Source: Crenobacter intestini (GTDB lineage Bacteria; Pseudomonadota; Gammaproteobacteria; Burkholderiales; Chromobacteriaceae). From it: a stretch of DNA of 64,000 nucleotides. The DNA lies in contig NZ_STGJ01000001.1 in NCBI RefSeq assembly GCF_004919095.1, forward strand, positions 124,001 to 188,000, written 5' to 3'. Position 1 is the first letter of the stretch. Each line of letters starts with the position of its first letter. The notes under the pieces are model-generated. The model ran no database searches. It was not told the origin of the DNA and worked only from the letters and a program-made list of their open reading frames with translations. Below are positions 34,728 through 43,343 of the stretch, in pieces. The position numbers and the translations under genes were made by a program.

Positions 34728-36707
34728 TCAGGCAGTCAGGGGCGTCCCGTCCCAGAAGGCGATGCCCGCCTTGCCCGCGTGCTTGGCCCGGTACATCGCG
34801 GCGTCCGCCCGCTCGAGCGCGGTCGCCGCGCACATGCCGGCAGCCTGCGCGAGGAGCACGCCGATACTGGCCGACACCCTCACCGGCCCGCCGTCAAGCA
34901 CGATCGGCGCTTTCAGCTCGGCGAGCAGCCTGTTTGCGATCTGCACGACCCTCCCGTGCCCCGGCTCGCCCTCCAGCAGCAAGGCAAACTCGTCCCCCGA
35001 CAGGCGTGCCAGGGTATCCCCGTCGCGCAGGCAGGCAGCCATCCTTTGAGCGGCGACCTGCAGCACCCTGTCGCCCGCCGCGTGCCCCAGATGGTCGTTG
35101 ACCGCCTTGAAGCCGTCCAGGTCCATATACATCAGCACGAATGTGCCACCCGCGCGCGCGTCCTGCGCCAGCCTGTGCTCGAGACGGTCGAGGAATAATG
35201 TCCGGTTGACGAGGCCGGTCAGCGCGTCGTGGAACGCCAGCTGGCGAACCGCGTGCCAGTTCGCCTCGCGTTCACTGATGTCGTCGACCTGCAGCAACAA
35301 GCCGCCTCCGTCCGCGCCGGGCAGGCGGGTGGCCGTCAATTCCGCTTCGAACGCACCGCTACGTCCGAGCAGCCGGCACTGACCGCGCCAGGACACCTGC
35401 TGGCCCGCGGGCTCCGCGCAGCGCGCGCATATCGCCATCGCCCGCGCGTCGTCATCGCAGAAAAGCCCGGCAAGTGCCGTGCCCGGCAGACAGTCGCCAA
35501 ACTGCTCGCCGGCAGCCGGATTGGCCTGGACGACCCGCCCGCCTTCGACCAGCAGCAGCCCGTGCGCCAGGTGCTCGAACAGGTGCTCGAAACGCTGCTC
35601 GCTGATCACCCGTCCCGCCTCGGCGGCATTCTTGCGGCCGATCAGGGTGTTGACCGCGCGGACCACTTCGCCAAGCTCGTCGTCGGCGCGGATCGCCAGC
35701 GGTTCGACCTGACCCGGGCGTTCCAGGCGCCGCAGCGCGCCGCCCAGCGCGGCGAGGCGCGCGCCCAGCCGGCTTTGCACGACCCATACCGCGGCCAGAC
35801 CGACCAGCAGGATCGCGGCGACGGCGATGAGGGCCAGCCGGTTGACCTGCGCGGAGGCAAGCTGCGACTGGTCCCGGCGCAGGCTCTGGCCGAGGAAGAG
35901 CGCGGGGCGGCCGTCCAGGTCGCTCACGCCTATCCAGCTGTCGACACGATAACTGCGCATCAGCGTCAGCGGCGCATCGGTGGTCCGGCCTGCATTCCGC
36001 CACGCGACCACCTCGTCAGGCAATTGACGCGAGGTCAGCGACAGCACGCGGGTGTTGTTGCGCAGGAAGGTCGATTGGCTCCTGAGCACGATGCGGTCGG
36101 CGCGGGAGGCCCACAGCAGGAAGCCGGCCGGCTCGCCGCTCGCGTGCAGGCCCTGCACCGGCGCGAGCGAAATATAGTAAGGGCCGGTCGGAAAGCGGAC
36201 GATGCCCGAGATCACATACGGGTCGCCCGAGGCGGCAAGACGGTACAGGTGGCGGCCGAACTCGCTGTCCGGGCGCAGCGCGCCGGCCAGGCGCTGGCTG
36301 TCGAAAATCACCTGCCGCCCGGAGAGTTCTGCCGTGAAGACGGTAGAGGCGTCAGGCTTGAAGAGGGCCACCCAGTCGACGCCGAGGTCGGCCAGGCGCG
36401 CCGGGCTGACGTAGGGTAGCAGGTGCTCGAGCCCCACGCCGTTGGCGGCGTCGGCCAGTTGCTGCCAGCGCGTCCAGTCCCGTTGTGCGCGCACCATGCC
36501 CGACGCGGCCTCAAGGTAGCTGTCGCGCATGCGCAGTGCCTCGGCGCTGGCGGCGGCACGTTCGCCTGTCTCGATGGCCGGAATCAGCCATAGCCTGCCC
36601 AGCGCCCAGACCAGCGCGGCCACCAGCAGCGACAGCGCGCAGACCCAAAGCGCGGCCTGGCGGGCCAGCGTGCCCGGGCAATACAAGCGTTGACGGAATG
36701 AGAGCAT
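34728..36707 (-). CDS. Membrane diguanylate cyclase with CHASE-like sensor, PAS and GGDEF domains
   Basis: 659 residues from the ATG at 36707; a TTG at 36758 is also in frame. Two membrane segments (about 14-34 and 284-305) enclose a periplasmic CHASE4-like sensor. A HAMP-like linker and a PAS domain follow, then GGDEF with the variant motif SGDEF (570-574) and an inhibitory RxxD site (RDGD) five residues before it. S in place of the first G is tolerated in many active cyclases. No EAL domain. It begins just after the exporter permease stop and probably is the last gene of that operon. Confidence 0.9.
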   Translation of the reverse strand: MLSFRQRLYCPGTLARQAALWVCALSLLVAALVWALGRLWLIPAIETGERAAASAEALRMRDSYLEAASGMVRAQRDWTRWQQLADAANGVGLEHLLPYVSPARLADLGVDWVALFKPDASTVFTAELSGRQVIFDSQRLAGALRPDSEFGRHLYRLAASGDPYVISGIVRFPTGPYYISLAPVQGLHASGEPAGFLLWASRADRIVLRSQSTFLRNNTRVLSLTSRQLPDEVVAWRNAGRTTDAPLTLMRSYRVDSWIGVSDLDGRPALFLGQSLRRDQSQLASAQVNRLALIAVAAILLVGLAAVWVVQSRLGARLAALGGALRRLERPGQVEPLAIRADDELGEVVRAVNTLIGRKNAAEAGRVISEQRFEHLFEHLAHGLLLVEGGRVVQANPAAGEQFGDCLPGTALAGLFCDDDARAMAICARCAEPAGQQVSWRGQCRLLGRSGAFEAELTATRLPGADGGGLLLQVDDISEREANWHAVRQLAFHDALTGLVNRTLFLDRLEHRLAQDARAGGTFVLMYMDLDGFKAVNDHLGHAAGDRVLQVAAQRMAACLRDGDTLARLSGDEFALLLEGEPGHGRVVQIANRLLAELKAPIVLDGGPVRVSASIGVLLAQAAGMCAATALERADAAMYRAKHAGKAGIAFWDGTPLTA

Positions 36708-36759
36708 GATGACGGGCGTCGCCCGCCCTTGGCGGACAAATATATCCAAAATGGGCAAA

Positions 36760-37887
36760 TTAACCGAACTGCCTTCTGAAGCGCAACAAGCCGGCAGCGA
36801 AAGCAGCCATGCCCAGCGCCATCATGTCGAACACCGAAGGCCATAACGCGGCGACGCTTTGTCCCTTCAGTAGCAGGCCAAATGAAATATTGATGAAATA
36901 ATACAACGGAGAAAAGTGTGTGAATACCGCAAGCCATTCGGGCATCGCCTCCGGCGGCGTCCACGCACCAGAGAGGAACAGCATCGGCGCGAGGATCAGG
37001 ATGGTCAGCATCCCAGCCTGCGCGAGGTTGCGCGCGACGGTCGCCGCCAGCAGGCCGAAGCCCGCGCTGGTGAACACGTAAAGCGCGGTCAGCGCGAAGA
37101 ACGCCGGCACGCTGCCGGCCATCGGCACGCCGAAGCACGGCCTGAGCACGCAGAACAGCGCGAGCGCCGTGCCGGCCAGGATCACCACCGTCATCGACAG
37201 CACCTTGGGCAACAGGATCTGCAGCGGGGTGAGCGGGCTGACCAGCAACTGCTCGATGGTGCCGCGCTCCTTCTCGCGCACGGCGGCGGCCGCCGGCAAC
37301 AGCACCGAGAAGATGGTGATCACGTTCAGGAGCTCCGAGATGCCCATGAACCAGCTGTCTTCCTGGTTGGGGTTGAACCAGACCCGCGTGCGGTTCTCGA
37401 TCACGGGCAGCGGCGTCTTGCCCGCCTGCTGCGTTTCCAGGCCGAAGCGCGCGACGATCTGCTCGGCGTAGCTGGCGGCCAGGAAGCCGAGCACCGCGTT
37501 GCTGGTATCGACCTGCAGCTGCACGTGGGTAGGCTCGCCGCGCGCGAGGTCTTCGCCGAAGCCCGCCGGCACTGTCAGCACCAGCATCGCCCGCCCGCTT
37601 GAGAGCGCCGCGTCCGCCGCGCGCTCGTCTTCCAGCGCGCCCTTCACCTGGAAGTAAGGCGGCAAGAAACGGCTGGCCAGTTCGCGCGAGGCGCTGCTGT
37701 GGTCGACGTCCTGCACAAAGGTCGACGCCAGCTTCAGTTGCAGCGACACCCCGGACGCGGCGAGGAAGATGTCGACGGTGAACGCGTACACGATGAAGGC
37801 GAGCAGCACGCGGTCGCGTCCCAGCTGGCGCAGCTCCTTGCCGAACATCACCCTCAGTTGCAAGCACCAGCGTGACAGCGCGTTCAT
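36760..37887 (-). CDS. ABC-2 transporter permease (YbhR-like)
   Basis: 375 residues from the ATG at 37887, overlapping the previous permease by 4 bases. One N-terminal helix, a large extracytoplasmic domain (about 50-180), then five helices with KERGTIEQLLVSPLTPLQILLPK, the ABC-2 coupling motif. Part of a YbhGFSR-like exporter. Confidence 0.9.
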   Translation of the reverse strand: MNALSRWCLQLRVMFGKELRQLGRDRVLLAFIVYAFTVDIFLAASGVSLQLKLASTFVQDVDHSSASRELASRFLPPYFQVKGALEDERAADAALSSGRAMLVLTVPAGFGEDLARGEPTHVQLQVDTSNAVLGFLAASYAEQIVARFGLETQQAGKTPLPVIENRTRVWFNPNQEDSWFMGISELLNVITIFSVLLPAAAAVREKERGTIEQLLVSPLTPLQILLPKVLSMTVVILAGTALALFCVLRPCFGVPMAGSVPAFFALTALYVFTSAGFGLLAATVARNLAQAGMLTILILAPMLFLSGAWTPPEAMPEWLAVFTHFSPLYYFINISFGLLLKGQSVAALWPSVFDMMALGMAAFAAGLLRFRRQFG

Positions 37888-39038
37888 GATGCGGGCCTCT
37901 TGCTGAAAAGCGCGTAGCCGGCGGCAAACAGCGCGCAGGCGTAGAGCGCGAGTACCAGCAGCGGCCGCCACAGCTCGGCGCCCCCTGCCCCCTTGAGGAA
38001 GCAGCCGGCCACGATGTCCGCGTAGTACATCGCCGGCATTGCGTGCGCGACGAAGGACGCAGCGTCCGACAGGGAGGCCACCGGGATGATCAGCCCCGAA
38101 TAGAGCACCGCCGGGATCAGCGTGATCACCATGGTGACGATCATCGCGGCGATCTGCGTGCGCACCAGCACCGACACCACGAGGCCGATGCCGGTGGTGC
38201 ACGCCACGTACACCATGCTGGCGAGCGCGAAGAACGCGAAGTCACCCTTGAACGGCACCCGGTAGAGGCCGACCGCCATCAGCCACAGCAACAGGCTGTT
38301 CACGCAGGAGATCGCCACGTAGGGCGCAAGCTTGCCCAGCAGGAACTCGCCGCGGCTGATATCGGACGCGTAGATATTGAAGATTGAGCCGTTCTCCTTC
38401 TCGCGCACCACCCCCAGCGCGGTCAGGAAGGGCGGCGAGATCATCAGGATCAGCATGATCAGCTTGGGCGCGAGCGACCAGATGCTCAGCACCGCCTCGT
38501 TGAAGAGGTAGCGCACCTCGAGCGAGACCGGTTGCAATCGCGCGCGCACGTCGGCGTAAGGCGTGCCGCTGCGCGCGGCCAGATAGTTCGCGGCCGAGTC
38601 GAGCGAACGCTCGGCGTTGATCGCGCTCACGTAGCCGCGGATGGTCAGCGCGCGGTTGGGGAAGGTGCCGTCGATCAGCGTCTGCACCCGGGCAGGCCGG
38701 CCTTGCGCGAGGTCGCGCCCGAAACCGGGCGGGATCACCAGCACCGCGCGCACCTCGCCGCCCGCGATCAAGTCGTAGGCGTCCGCCTCGTCCGCGGCGT
38801 AGCCCTTGAAGTCGAAGTAGCGCGAGCCGATGAAGCGGTAGCCGTAGTCGCGGCTTTGCACGCTCCGGTCGTGGTCGATGAGCGCGAACGGCACATTTTC
38901 CACGTCGAACGACAGCCCGTAACCGAACAGCACCATCAACAGCGCCGGCACCACGAAGGCGAGCGCGAAAAAGAGCCGGTCGCGCACGATCTCGCGCCAC
39001 TCCTTCCACGCCAGCGCCCGTACCCGCTCAAGCTTCAT
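37884..39038 (-). CDS. ABC-2 transporter permease (YbhS-like)
   Basis: 384 residues from the ATG at 39038, which overlaps the ATPase stop by 4 bases. Same architecture as its downstream partner: one helix, a periplasmic loop, then five helices with KENGSIFNIYASDISRGEFLLGK. The two permeases should form the heterodimeric channel. Confidence 0.9.
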   Translation of the reverse strand: MKLERVRALAWKEWREIVRDRLFFALAFVVPALLMVLFGYGLSFDVENVPFALIDHDRSVQSRDYGYRFIGSRYFDFKGYAADEADAYDLIAGGEVRAVLVIPPGFGRDLAQGRPARVQTLIDGTFPNRALTIRGYVSAINAERSLDSAANYLAARSGTPYADVRARLQPVSLEVRYLFNEAVLSIWSLAPKLIMLILMISPPFLTALGVVREKENGSIFNIYASDISRGEFLLGKLAPYVAISCVNSLLLWLMAVGLYRVPFKGDFAFFALASMVYVACTTGIGLVVSVLVRTQIAAMIVTMVITLIPAVLYSGLIIPVASLSDAASFVAHAMPAMYYADIVAGCFLKGAGGAELWRPLLVLALYACALFAAGYALFSKRPAS

Positions 39039-40954
39039 CGCCCGGCCTCCTTCTCCAGCGCCCGCACCCGCTCGACGAACACGTCCTCCATCGTCAGCGC
39101 GCGCGCGCGCACCTGCAAGCCGCCTTGCCCGCCCGCCAGCGCCGTCAGGCGCGCGCCATCGCGGCACAGTACGTGCAGGTTGCGCCCGTGTACGGACACC
39201 CCGGTGATGCCGGCGGCGGCGAGCACCGGCGCGAAGGCCGGCGCCTTCTCGCCGCTGACCTCGTACAGCGCGCCCATGTCTTGCTCGAGCGCCGCCTTCA
39301 TCGCCCCGGGCGTCGCGTCGGCGACGATGCGCCCGGCGAACATCAGCGCCAGATGGTCGCAGTGCTCGGCCTCGCTCATGTAGTGGGTGGTCACCAGCAA
39401 GGCGACCCCGTCGACGCGCGAGAGGCGGAACAGCACGTCCCAGAACGCGCGCCGGCCGACAGGGTCGACCCCGGAGGTCGGCTCGTCCAGGAACAGCACG
39501 CGCGGACGGTGCACCAGCGCGCACCCGAGCGCGAGGCGCTGGCGCTGGCCCATCGGCAGCTCGGCAGCCAGCGTGTCGGCGAGCGCATGCAGGCCGGCCA
39601 TCTCGAGCACCCAGTCCAGCCTCGCGGCGCGCTCGGCGCGCGTAAGCCCGTACAACCCGGCGTACAGGCGGATGTTCTCGCTGACCGTCAGGTCGAGGTA
39701 GAGCGAGAACGCCTGCGACATATAGCCGATGCGCGACTTGACGCACCCAAGCTCGCGGGCGATGTCGACGCCGGCGATGCGCCCGCCGCCGCTACTCGGC
39801 GGCAGGATGCCGGTCAGCATCTTGATCGCAGTGGTCTTGCCGGCGCCGTTGGCGCCCAGCAGGCCGAAGATCTCGCCCTCGCGCACGGTGAAGCTCACGT
39901 CCGACACCGCGACGAAATCGCCGAAACGGCGCGCCAGCGAGATCGCCTCGATCGCCGGTGCCGCCGCGTTACCCGCGGCGGCAGGCGCTGCCGACGCCTC
40001 GCCCGCGTCCGCGCTCGTGTGGCTGCCGGCCAGGAGCGCGACGAACACGTCTTCCAGCTCCGCCTCGCCCGAGTCGTAGGCGGTGGCGCCGCCCGCGGCG
40101 TCGATCAGCCGGGTGACCGCGCCCTCGGCCGCCTCGCGCGCAAGCTCGGGCACGAACACCCGCAGGCGCGGCCCGAGCGCCTCGACCTGCGCGTAGTTCG
40201 CGGCGAGCGCCGCGCGGGCGCGCACCTGCTCGTGCGGCACGCAGCTGACCACGCTGCCCGCGCGCAGCGCGAGGATCTCCTTGGGCTGCCCCTGCGCGAG
40301 CACCCTGCCCTCGTGCATCAGCGCCATCCGCGCAAAGCGGCTCGCCTCGTCCATGTACGCGGTCGACACCAGGGCGGACAGCCCTTGCGAAGAAACCAGC
40401 TCGGCGAGGATCTGCCAGAAGTCGCGGCGCGACACCGGGTCGACGCCGGTGGTCGGCTCGTCTAGCACGATCAGCTCAGGCGCGTGGATCAGCGTGCACA
40501 CCAGACCAAGCTTCTGCTTCATGCCGCCGGAGAGCTGCTTCATCGGCCGCGTACGGAAGTTGGCGAGCCGGGTCACCCCGAGCAGCTTCTCCTTGCGCTC
40601 GCGCGCAAGCTCATCGGGCACCAGGCGCAGCTTCGCGAAGAAGTCGACGTTCTCCTCGACGGAGAGGTCGCCGTACAGGTTCTGCCCCAGCCCCTGCGGC
40701 ATCAGCCCGATGCGCGCCTTGACCGACTCGGCCGCCGCGTCGCGCGCCATGTCGGTGCCGAATACCTCAAGCGTGCCGCTGTCGTACTTGAGCACGCCGG
40801 CGACGGCCTTCATCAGGCTGGACTTGCCCGCGCCGTCCGGGCCGATCAGCCCGAACAGCTCGCCCGCGCGCACGGCGAGGCTGATGCCGGACACCGCCTG
40901 GCGCTTGCCGTATCGCTTGCCGAAGCCTTCGCTGCGGATCACCCAGTCTGGCAT
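39035..40954 (-). CDS. ABC exporter ATPase with two nucleotide-binding domains (YbhF-like)
   Basis: 639 residues from the ATG at 40954; the longer frame upstream is not conserved. The first NBD has Walker A GPDGAGKSS (38-46), signature LSGGMKQKLG and LIVLDEPTTGVDP. A linker rich in Ala follows near 320-345. The second NBD has GANGAGKTT, a variant signature LPMGQRQRLALG and LFLDEPTSGVDP. The GPDGAGK form and the tandem layout are typical for YbhF. It powers the two permeases. Confidence 0.93.
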   Translation of the reverse strand: MPDWVIRSEGFGKRYGKRQAVSGISLAVRAGELFGLIGPDGAGKSSLMKAVAGVLKYDSGTLEVFGTDMARDAAAESVKARIGLMPQGLGQNLYGDLSVEENVDFFAKLRLVPDELARERKEKLLGVTRLANFRTRPMKQLSGGMKQKLGLVCTLIHAPELIVLDEPTTGVDPVSRRDFWQILAELVSSQGLSALVSTAYMDEASRFARMALMHEGRVLAQGQPKEILALRAGSVVSCVPHEQVRARAALAANYAQVEALGPRLRVFVPELAREAAEGAVTRLIDAAGGATAYDSGEAELEDVFVALLAGSHTSADAGEASAAPAAAGNAAAPAIEAISLARRFGDFVAVSDVSFTVREGEIFGLLGANGAGKTTAIKMLTGILPPSSGGGRIAGVDIARELGCVKSRIGYMSQAFSLYLDLTVSENIRLYAGLYGLTRAERAARLDWVLEMAGLHALADTLAAELPMGQRQRLALGCALVHRPRVLFLDEPTSGVDPVGRRAFWDVLFRLSRVDGVALLVTTHYMSEAEHCDHLALMFAGRIVADATPGAMKAALEQDMGALYEVSGEKAPAFAPVLAAAGITGVSVHGRNLHVLCRDGARLTALAGGQGGLQVRARALTMEDVFVERVRALEKEAGR

Positions 40955-40959
40955 GGCGT

Positions 40960-41874
40960 CTACCAGCGCGGTTTCTGCCACGGGGTCGCTGAGTCGATGC
41001 GGATCACCGCGTCGGCCGGCACCCCGGGGGTGAGACGGTGGCCGGGGTTGGCCGCGACATTCAGCTTCACCGCGTACACGAGCTTGACCCGCTCGTCGGC
41101 GGTCTGCACTTCCTTGGGCGTGAATTCGGCGCGCGCGGCGATCTGGCTGACCTTCGCGTCGAACGGCGCGTCCGGCAGCGCGTCTATCCATAGCCTGGCC
41201 GCCTGGCCGCGCGCGACGCGGCCGATCTCGCGCTCGGGCACGTAGACTTTCAGGTGCAGCTTGTCGAGGTCGACAAGCTCGAACACCGAACCACCACCGG
41301 CGAGCACTTCGCCCGGCTCGCGCAGGCGGCTGAGCACCACGCCTGCCGTGGGCGCCTTGAGGGTCAGCTCGGCCTGCATGCTGTCAACTTCGCGGGCGCC
41401 CGCTTGCGCCTCCTGCAGTTGCGCGCGTGCCTGGGTCACGGCCTCGTGCGCGTGGGTCGCCATCAGGCGCATCTGCTCGGCACGCATCCGCTCGACCGAG
41501 CCTTGCGCGAGCAAGGCCTCGAAACGGCGTGCGTCGCGCTCGGCCTGCGCCGCCTGCGCGCGGGCACGGGAGAGCGCCGCCTCAGCCTGCATCACTTTCG
41601 CGTCGAGCGCCGCCTTGCGCGCGTCGACTTCCTCCGACGACAGGCGGGCCAGCACGTCGCCCGCGCGCACCGTGTCGCCTTCGCCGACCAGCACCTCGGA
41701 GAGCCGTCCCGGATATTTGGTGCTGATTAGCGTGCGGTCACCCTCGACGCGGCCGTTAACGGCTAAGAGCCCCGCCGGCAGCTCGGGGGCGCGGTTCAGC
41801 CACCACGCGCCAACCGCCAGCACGGCGACCAGGGCAAGTCCCGCTACGGCAAGGATTCGTGTTTTCTTCGGCAT
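40960..41874 (-). CDS. HlyD-type membrane fusion protein (YbhG-like)
   Basis: 304 residues from the ATG at 41874 with a GGGGA site. One N-terminal membrane anchor (about 7-24), a biotinyl-lipoyl half KYPGRLSEVLVGEGDTVRAG, a coiled-coil hairpin (about 85-165, rich in Ala, Gln and Arg) and the second half LKAPTAGVVLSRLREPGEVL. It links the inner-membrane ABC part to TolC. 5 bases before the ATPase gene. Confidence 0.92.
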   Translation of the reverse strand: MPKKTRILAVAGLALVAVLAVGAWWLNRAPELPAGLLAVNGRVEGDRTLISTKYPGRLSEVLVGEGDTVRAGDVLARLSSEEVDARKAALDAKVMQAEAALSRARAQAAQAERDARRFEALLAQGSVERMRAEQMRLMATHAHEAVTQARAQLQEAQAGAREVDSMQAELTLKAPTAGVVLSRLREPGEVLAGGGSVFELVDLDKLHLKVYVPEREIGRVARGQAARLWIDALPDAPFDAKVSQIAARAEFTPKEVQTADERVKLVYAVKLNVAANPGHRLTPGVPADAVIRIDSATPWQKPRW

Positions 41875-41884
41875 TTTCGTCCCC

Positions 41885-43189
41885 TTACAGGAGGCCCGCG
41901 GCGCGGCGCAGGCGCAGGCTGGCGGCCTGCCACCCATAGCGGGCGTCTTCGGCGTTGCGTTGGCTGTCAAAATGCATGGTCTGCGCGGCGAGCACGTCGG
42001 TCTGCGTCGCGAGGCCGTTGCGGTAGCGGTTGGTCTGGATCTTCAGCTGCTCGGCGGCCTGGGCAAGTGCGCTGTCGGCCACCTTGAAGCGGGCCTCGGC
42101 GTTGGCAAGCTCGCTTGCCGCCTGCGCAAGCTCGAGCGTGATCGCGCGCTCGGTGTCGGCACGTTCGGCCAGCAGCGCGTCGGCCTCGCGTTCGAGCGCG
42201 CGCGCCTGGGCGCGCGCGAGTCCGCCGTCGAACAGCTGCCAGTGCATGCCGACGCCGACCGACGCCGCGCCCTTGCGCACGAGGTTGGGGTTGTCCAGCC
42301 AGTCGTACGCGGCGAACGCGGCCAGCTGCGGCGCCGCGTCGGCGCGTTTGGCGCGCGCCGCTTCGCTGCGCGCCTGGGCGAGCTTCTCCAGCCCGGCCAG
42401 TTCGGCGCGGCTGCCGGCGCGCCCGGCAAGGTAAGCGGCGGTAAGCCCCGGCGCGGCAAGCTGCGGGTCGCTGACGCTCACCGCGCTTGCCGGCGGACGG
42501 CCCAGATAGCGGTTGTACGCGGCACGCGCAAGTTCCAGCGCGTTGTCCGCCTCGATGCGCCGCCCCTGTGCGGCGGCAAGCGCGGTGTCCGCGCCCAGCA
42601 CGTCGACCCGCGCCACCACGCCCTCGCGGTAGAAGTTGCCGACGTCGCGCCGGTAGGCGCTCAGCGTCGCGACCTGCTGCAAGGCGACCTTGCCAAGCGC
42701 CTCGGCGCGCAGCACGTCCAGGTAGGCGAGCCCGACCGCAAGCTTGAGCGACTGGCGCAGCGCGTCCTCGCGCGCGCGCGCCGCGTCCTGCCCGGCGCGT
42801 GCGCCCGCCGCCATCGCGTCCAGCGCGCCGCCGGTATAGAGGGGCAGTGTCGCCCGCACGCCGGCATAGGTGTTCACGCGGTCGGTCAAGTCGAACCTCG
42901 CCTCGGCAGGCAGGCCAAGCGGCGCAAGCTGCGGCACGCCGCTCAGCGCGGAGAGGTCGACCCGGCCTTGCGGCGCGCGGTCAAAGCGGCGCAGGTCGGC
43001 GTTCACCGCCAGCGCCGGGCCCGCCGCCGCCTGCGCGGCCTCGAGCGTCGCCGCGCCAGCCTCGACCCTGAGACCCGCAGCAAACAGCGCCTGGTTATTG
43101 GCGAGCGCCGCCTGCCACGCCTGTTCCAGTGATTCCGCGTGCGCGGCGAACGCCGCACACAGGCATACACCACCGAGCAAGGCCTTCAT
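41885..43189 (-). CDS. TolC-family outer membrane channel protein
   Basis: 434 residues with a signal peptide (1-18, AAHAES). Internal duplication with long helices rich in Ala, Glu and Arg and the repeat ends YNRYLGRPP and TNRYRNGLATQTDVLAAQ. Forms the outer membrane exit duct of the exporter encoded by the genes that follow. First gene of the operon, behind an AT-rich promoter region with a palindromic operator. Confidence 0.92.
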   Translation of the reverse strand: MKALLGGVCLCAAFAAHAESLEQAWQAALANNQALFAAGLRVEAGAATLEAAQAAAGPALAVNADLRRFDRAPQGRVDLSALSGVPQLAPLGLPAEARFDLTDRVNTYAGVRATLPLYTGGALDAMAAGARAGQDAARAREDALRQSLKLAVGLAYLDVLRAEALGKVALQQVATLSAYRRDVGNFYREGVVARVDVLGADTALAAAQGRRIEADNALELARAAYNRYLGRPPASAVSVSDPQLAAPGLTAAYLAGRAGSRAELAGLEKLAQARSEAARAKRADAAPQLAAFAAYDWLDNPNLVRKGAASVGVGMHWQLFDGGLARAQARALEREADALLAERADTERAITLELAQAASELANAEARFKVADSALAQAAEQLKIQTNRYRNGLATQTDVLAAQTMHFDSQRNAEDARYGWQAASLRLRRAAGLL

Positions 43190-43203
43190 GCCGACCCCTG
43201 ATA

Positions 43204-43221
43204 AATGAATGACTATTCATT
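43204..43221. promoter_or_regulatory. Palindromic operator candidate before the exporter operon
   Basis: AATGAAT-N4-ATTCATT, a perfect 7-bp inverted repeat, 15 bases before the TolC-like gene and inside an AT-rich promoter-like stretch. TetR-family operators of drug exporters often look like this. No TetR gene is adjacent. Confidence 0.65.
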
Positions 43222-43286
43222 AGCATTTTAACACATAGGCATGATCCGGGCTTGAGCTGGGTCAGACAGCCTTGCTCTGCTGCGCC

Positions 43287-43316
43287 AAAAAAACGACACC
43301 CAGCGCGGGCCGGGTG
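43287..43316 (-). terminator. Intrinsic terminator after the GMC oxidoreductase gene
   Basis: On the minus strand an 8-bp stem (CACCCGGC with GCTGGGTG, one G-U pair) and a 4-base loop, followed after 3 bases by T7, 28 bases past the GMC stop. Confidence 0.82.
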
Positions 43317-43343
43317 CAGGGGCGGGCAAGCGCAGCGCGCGCG

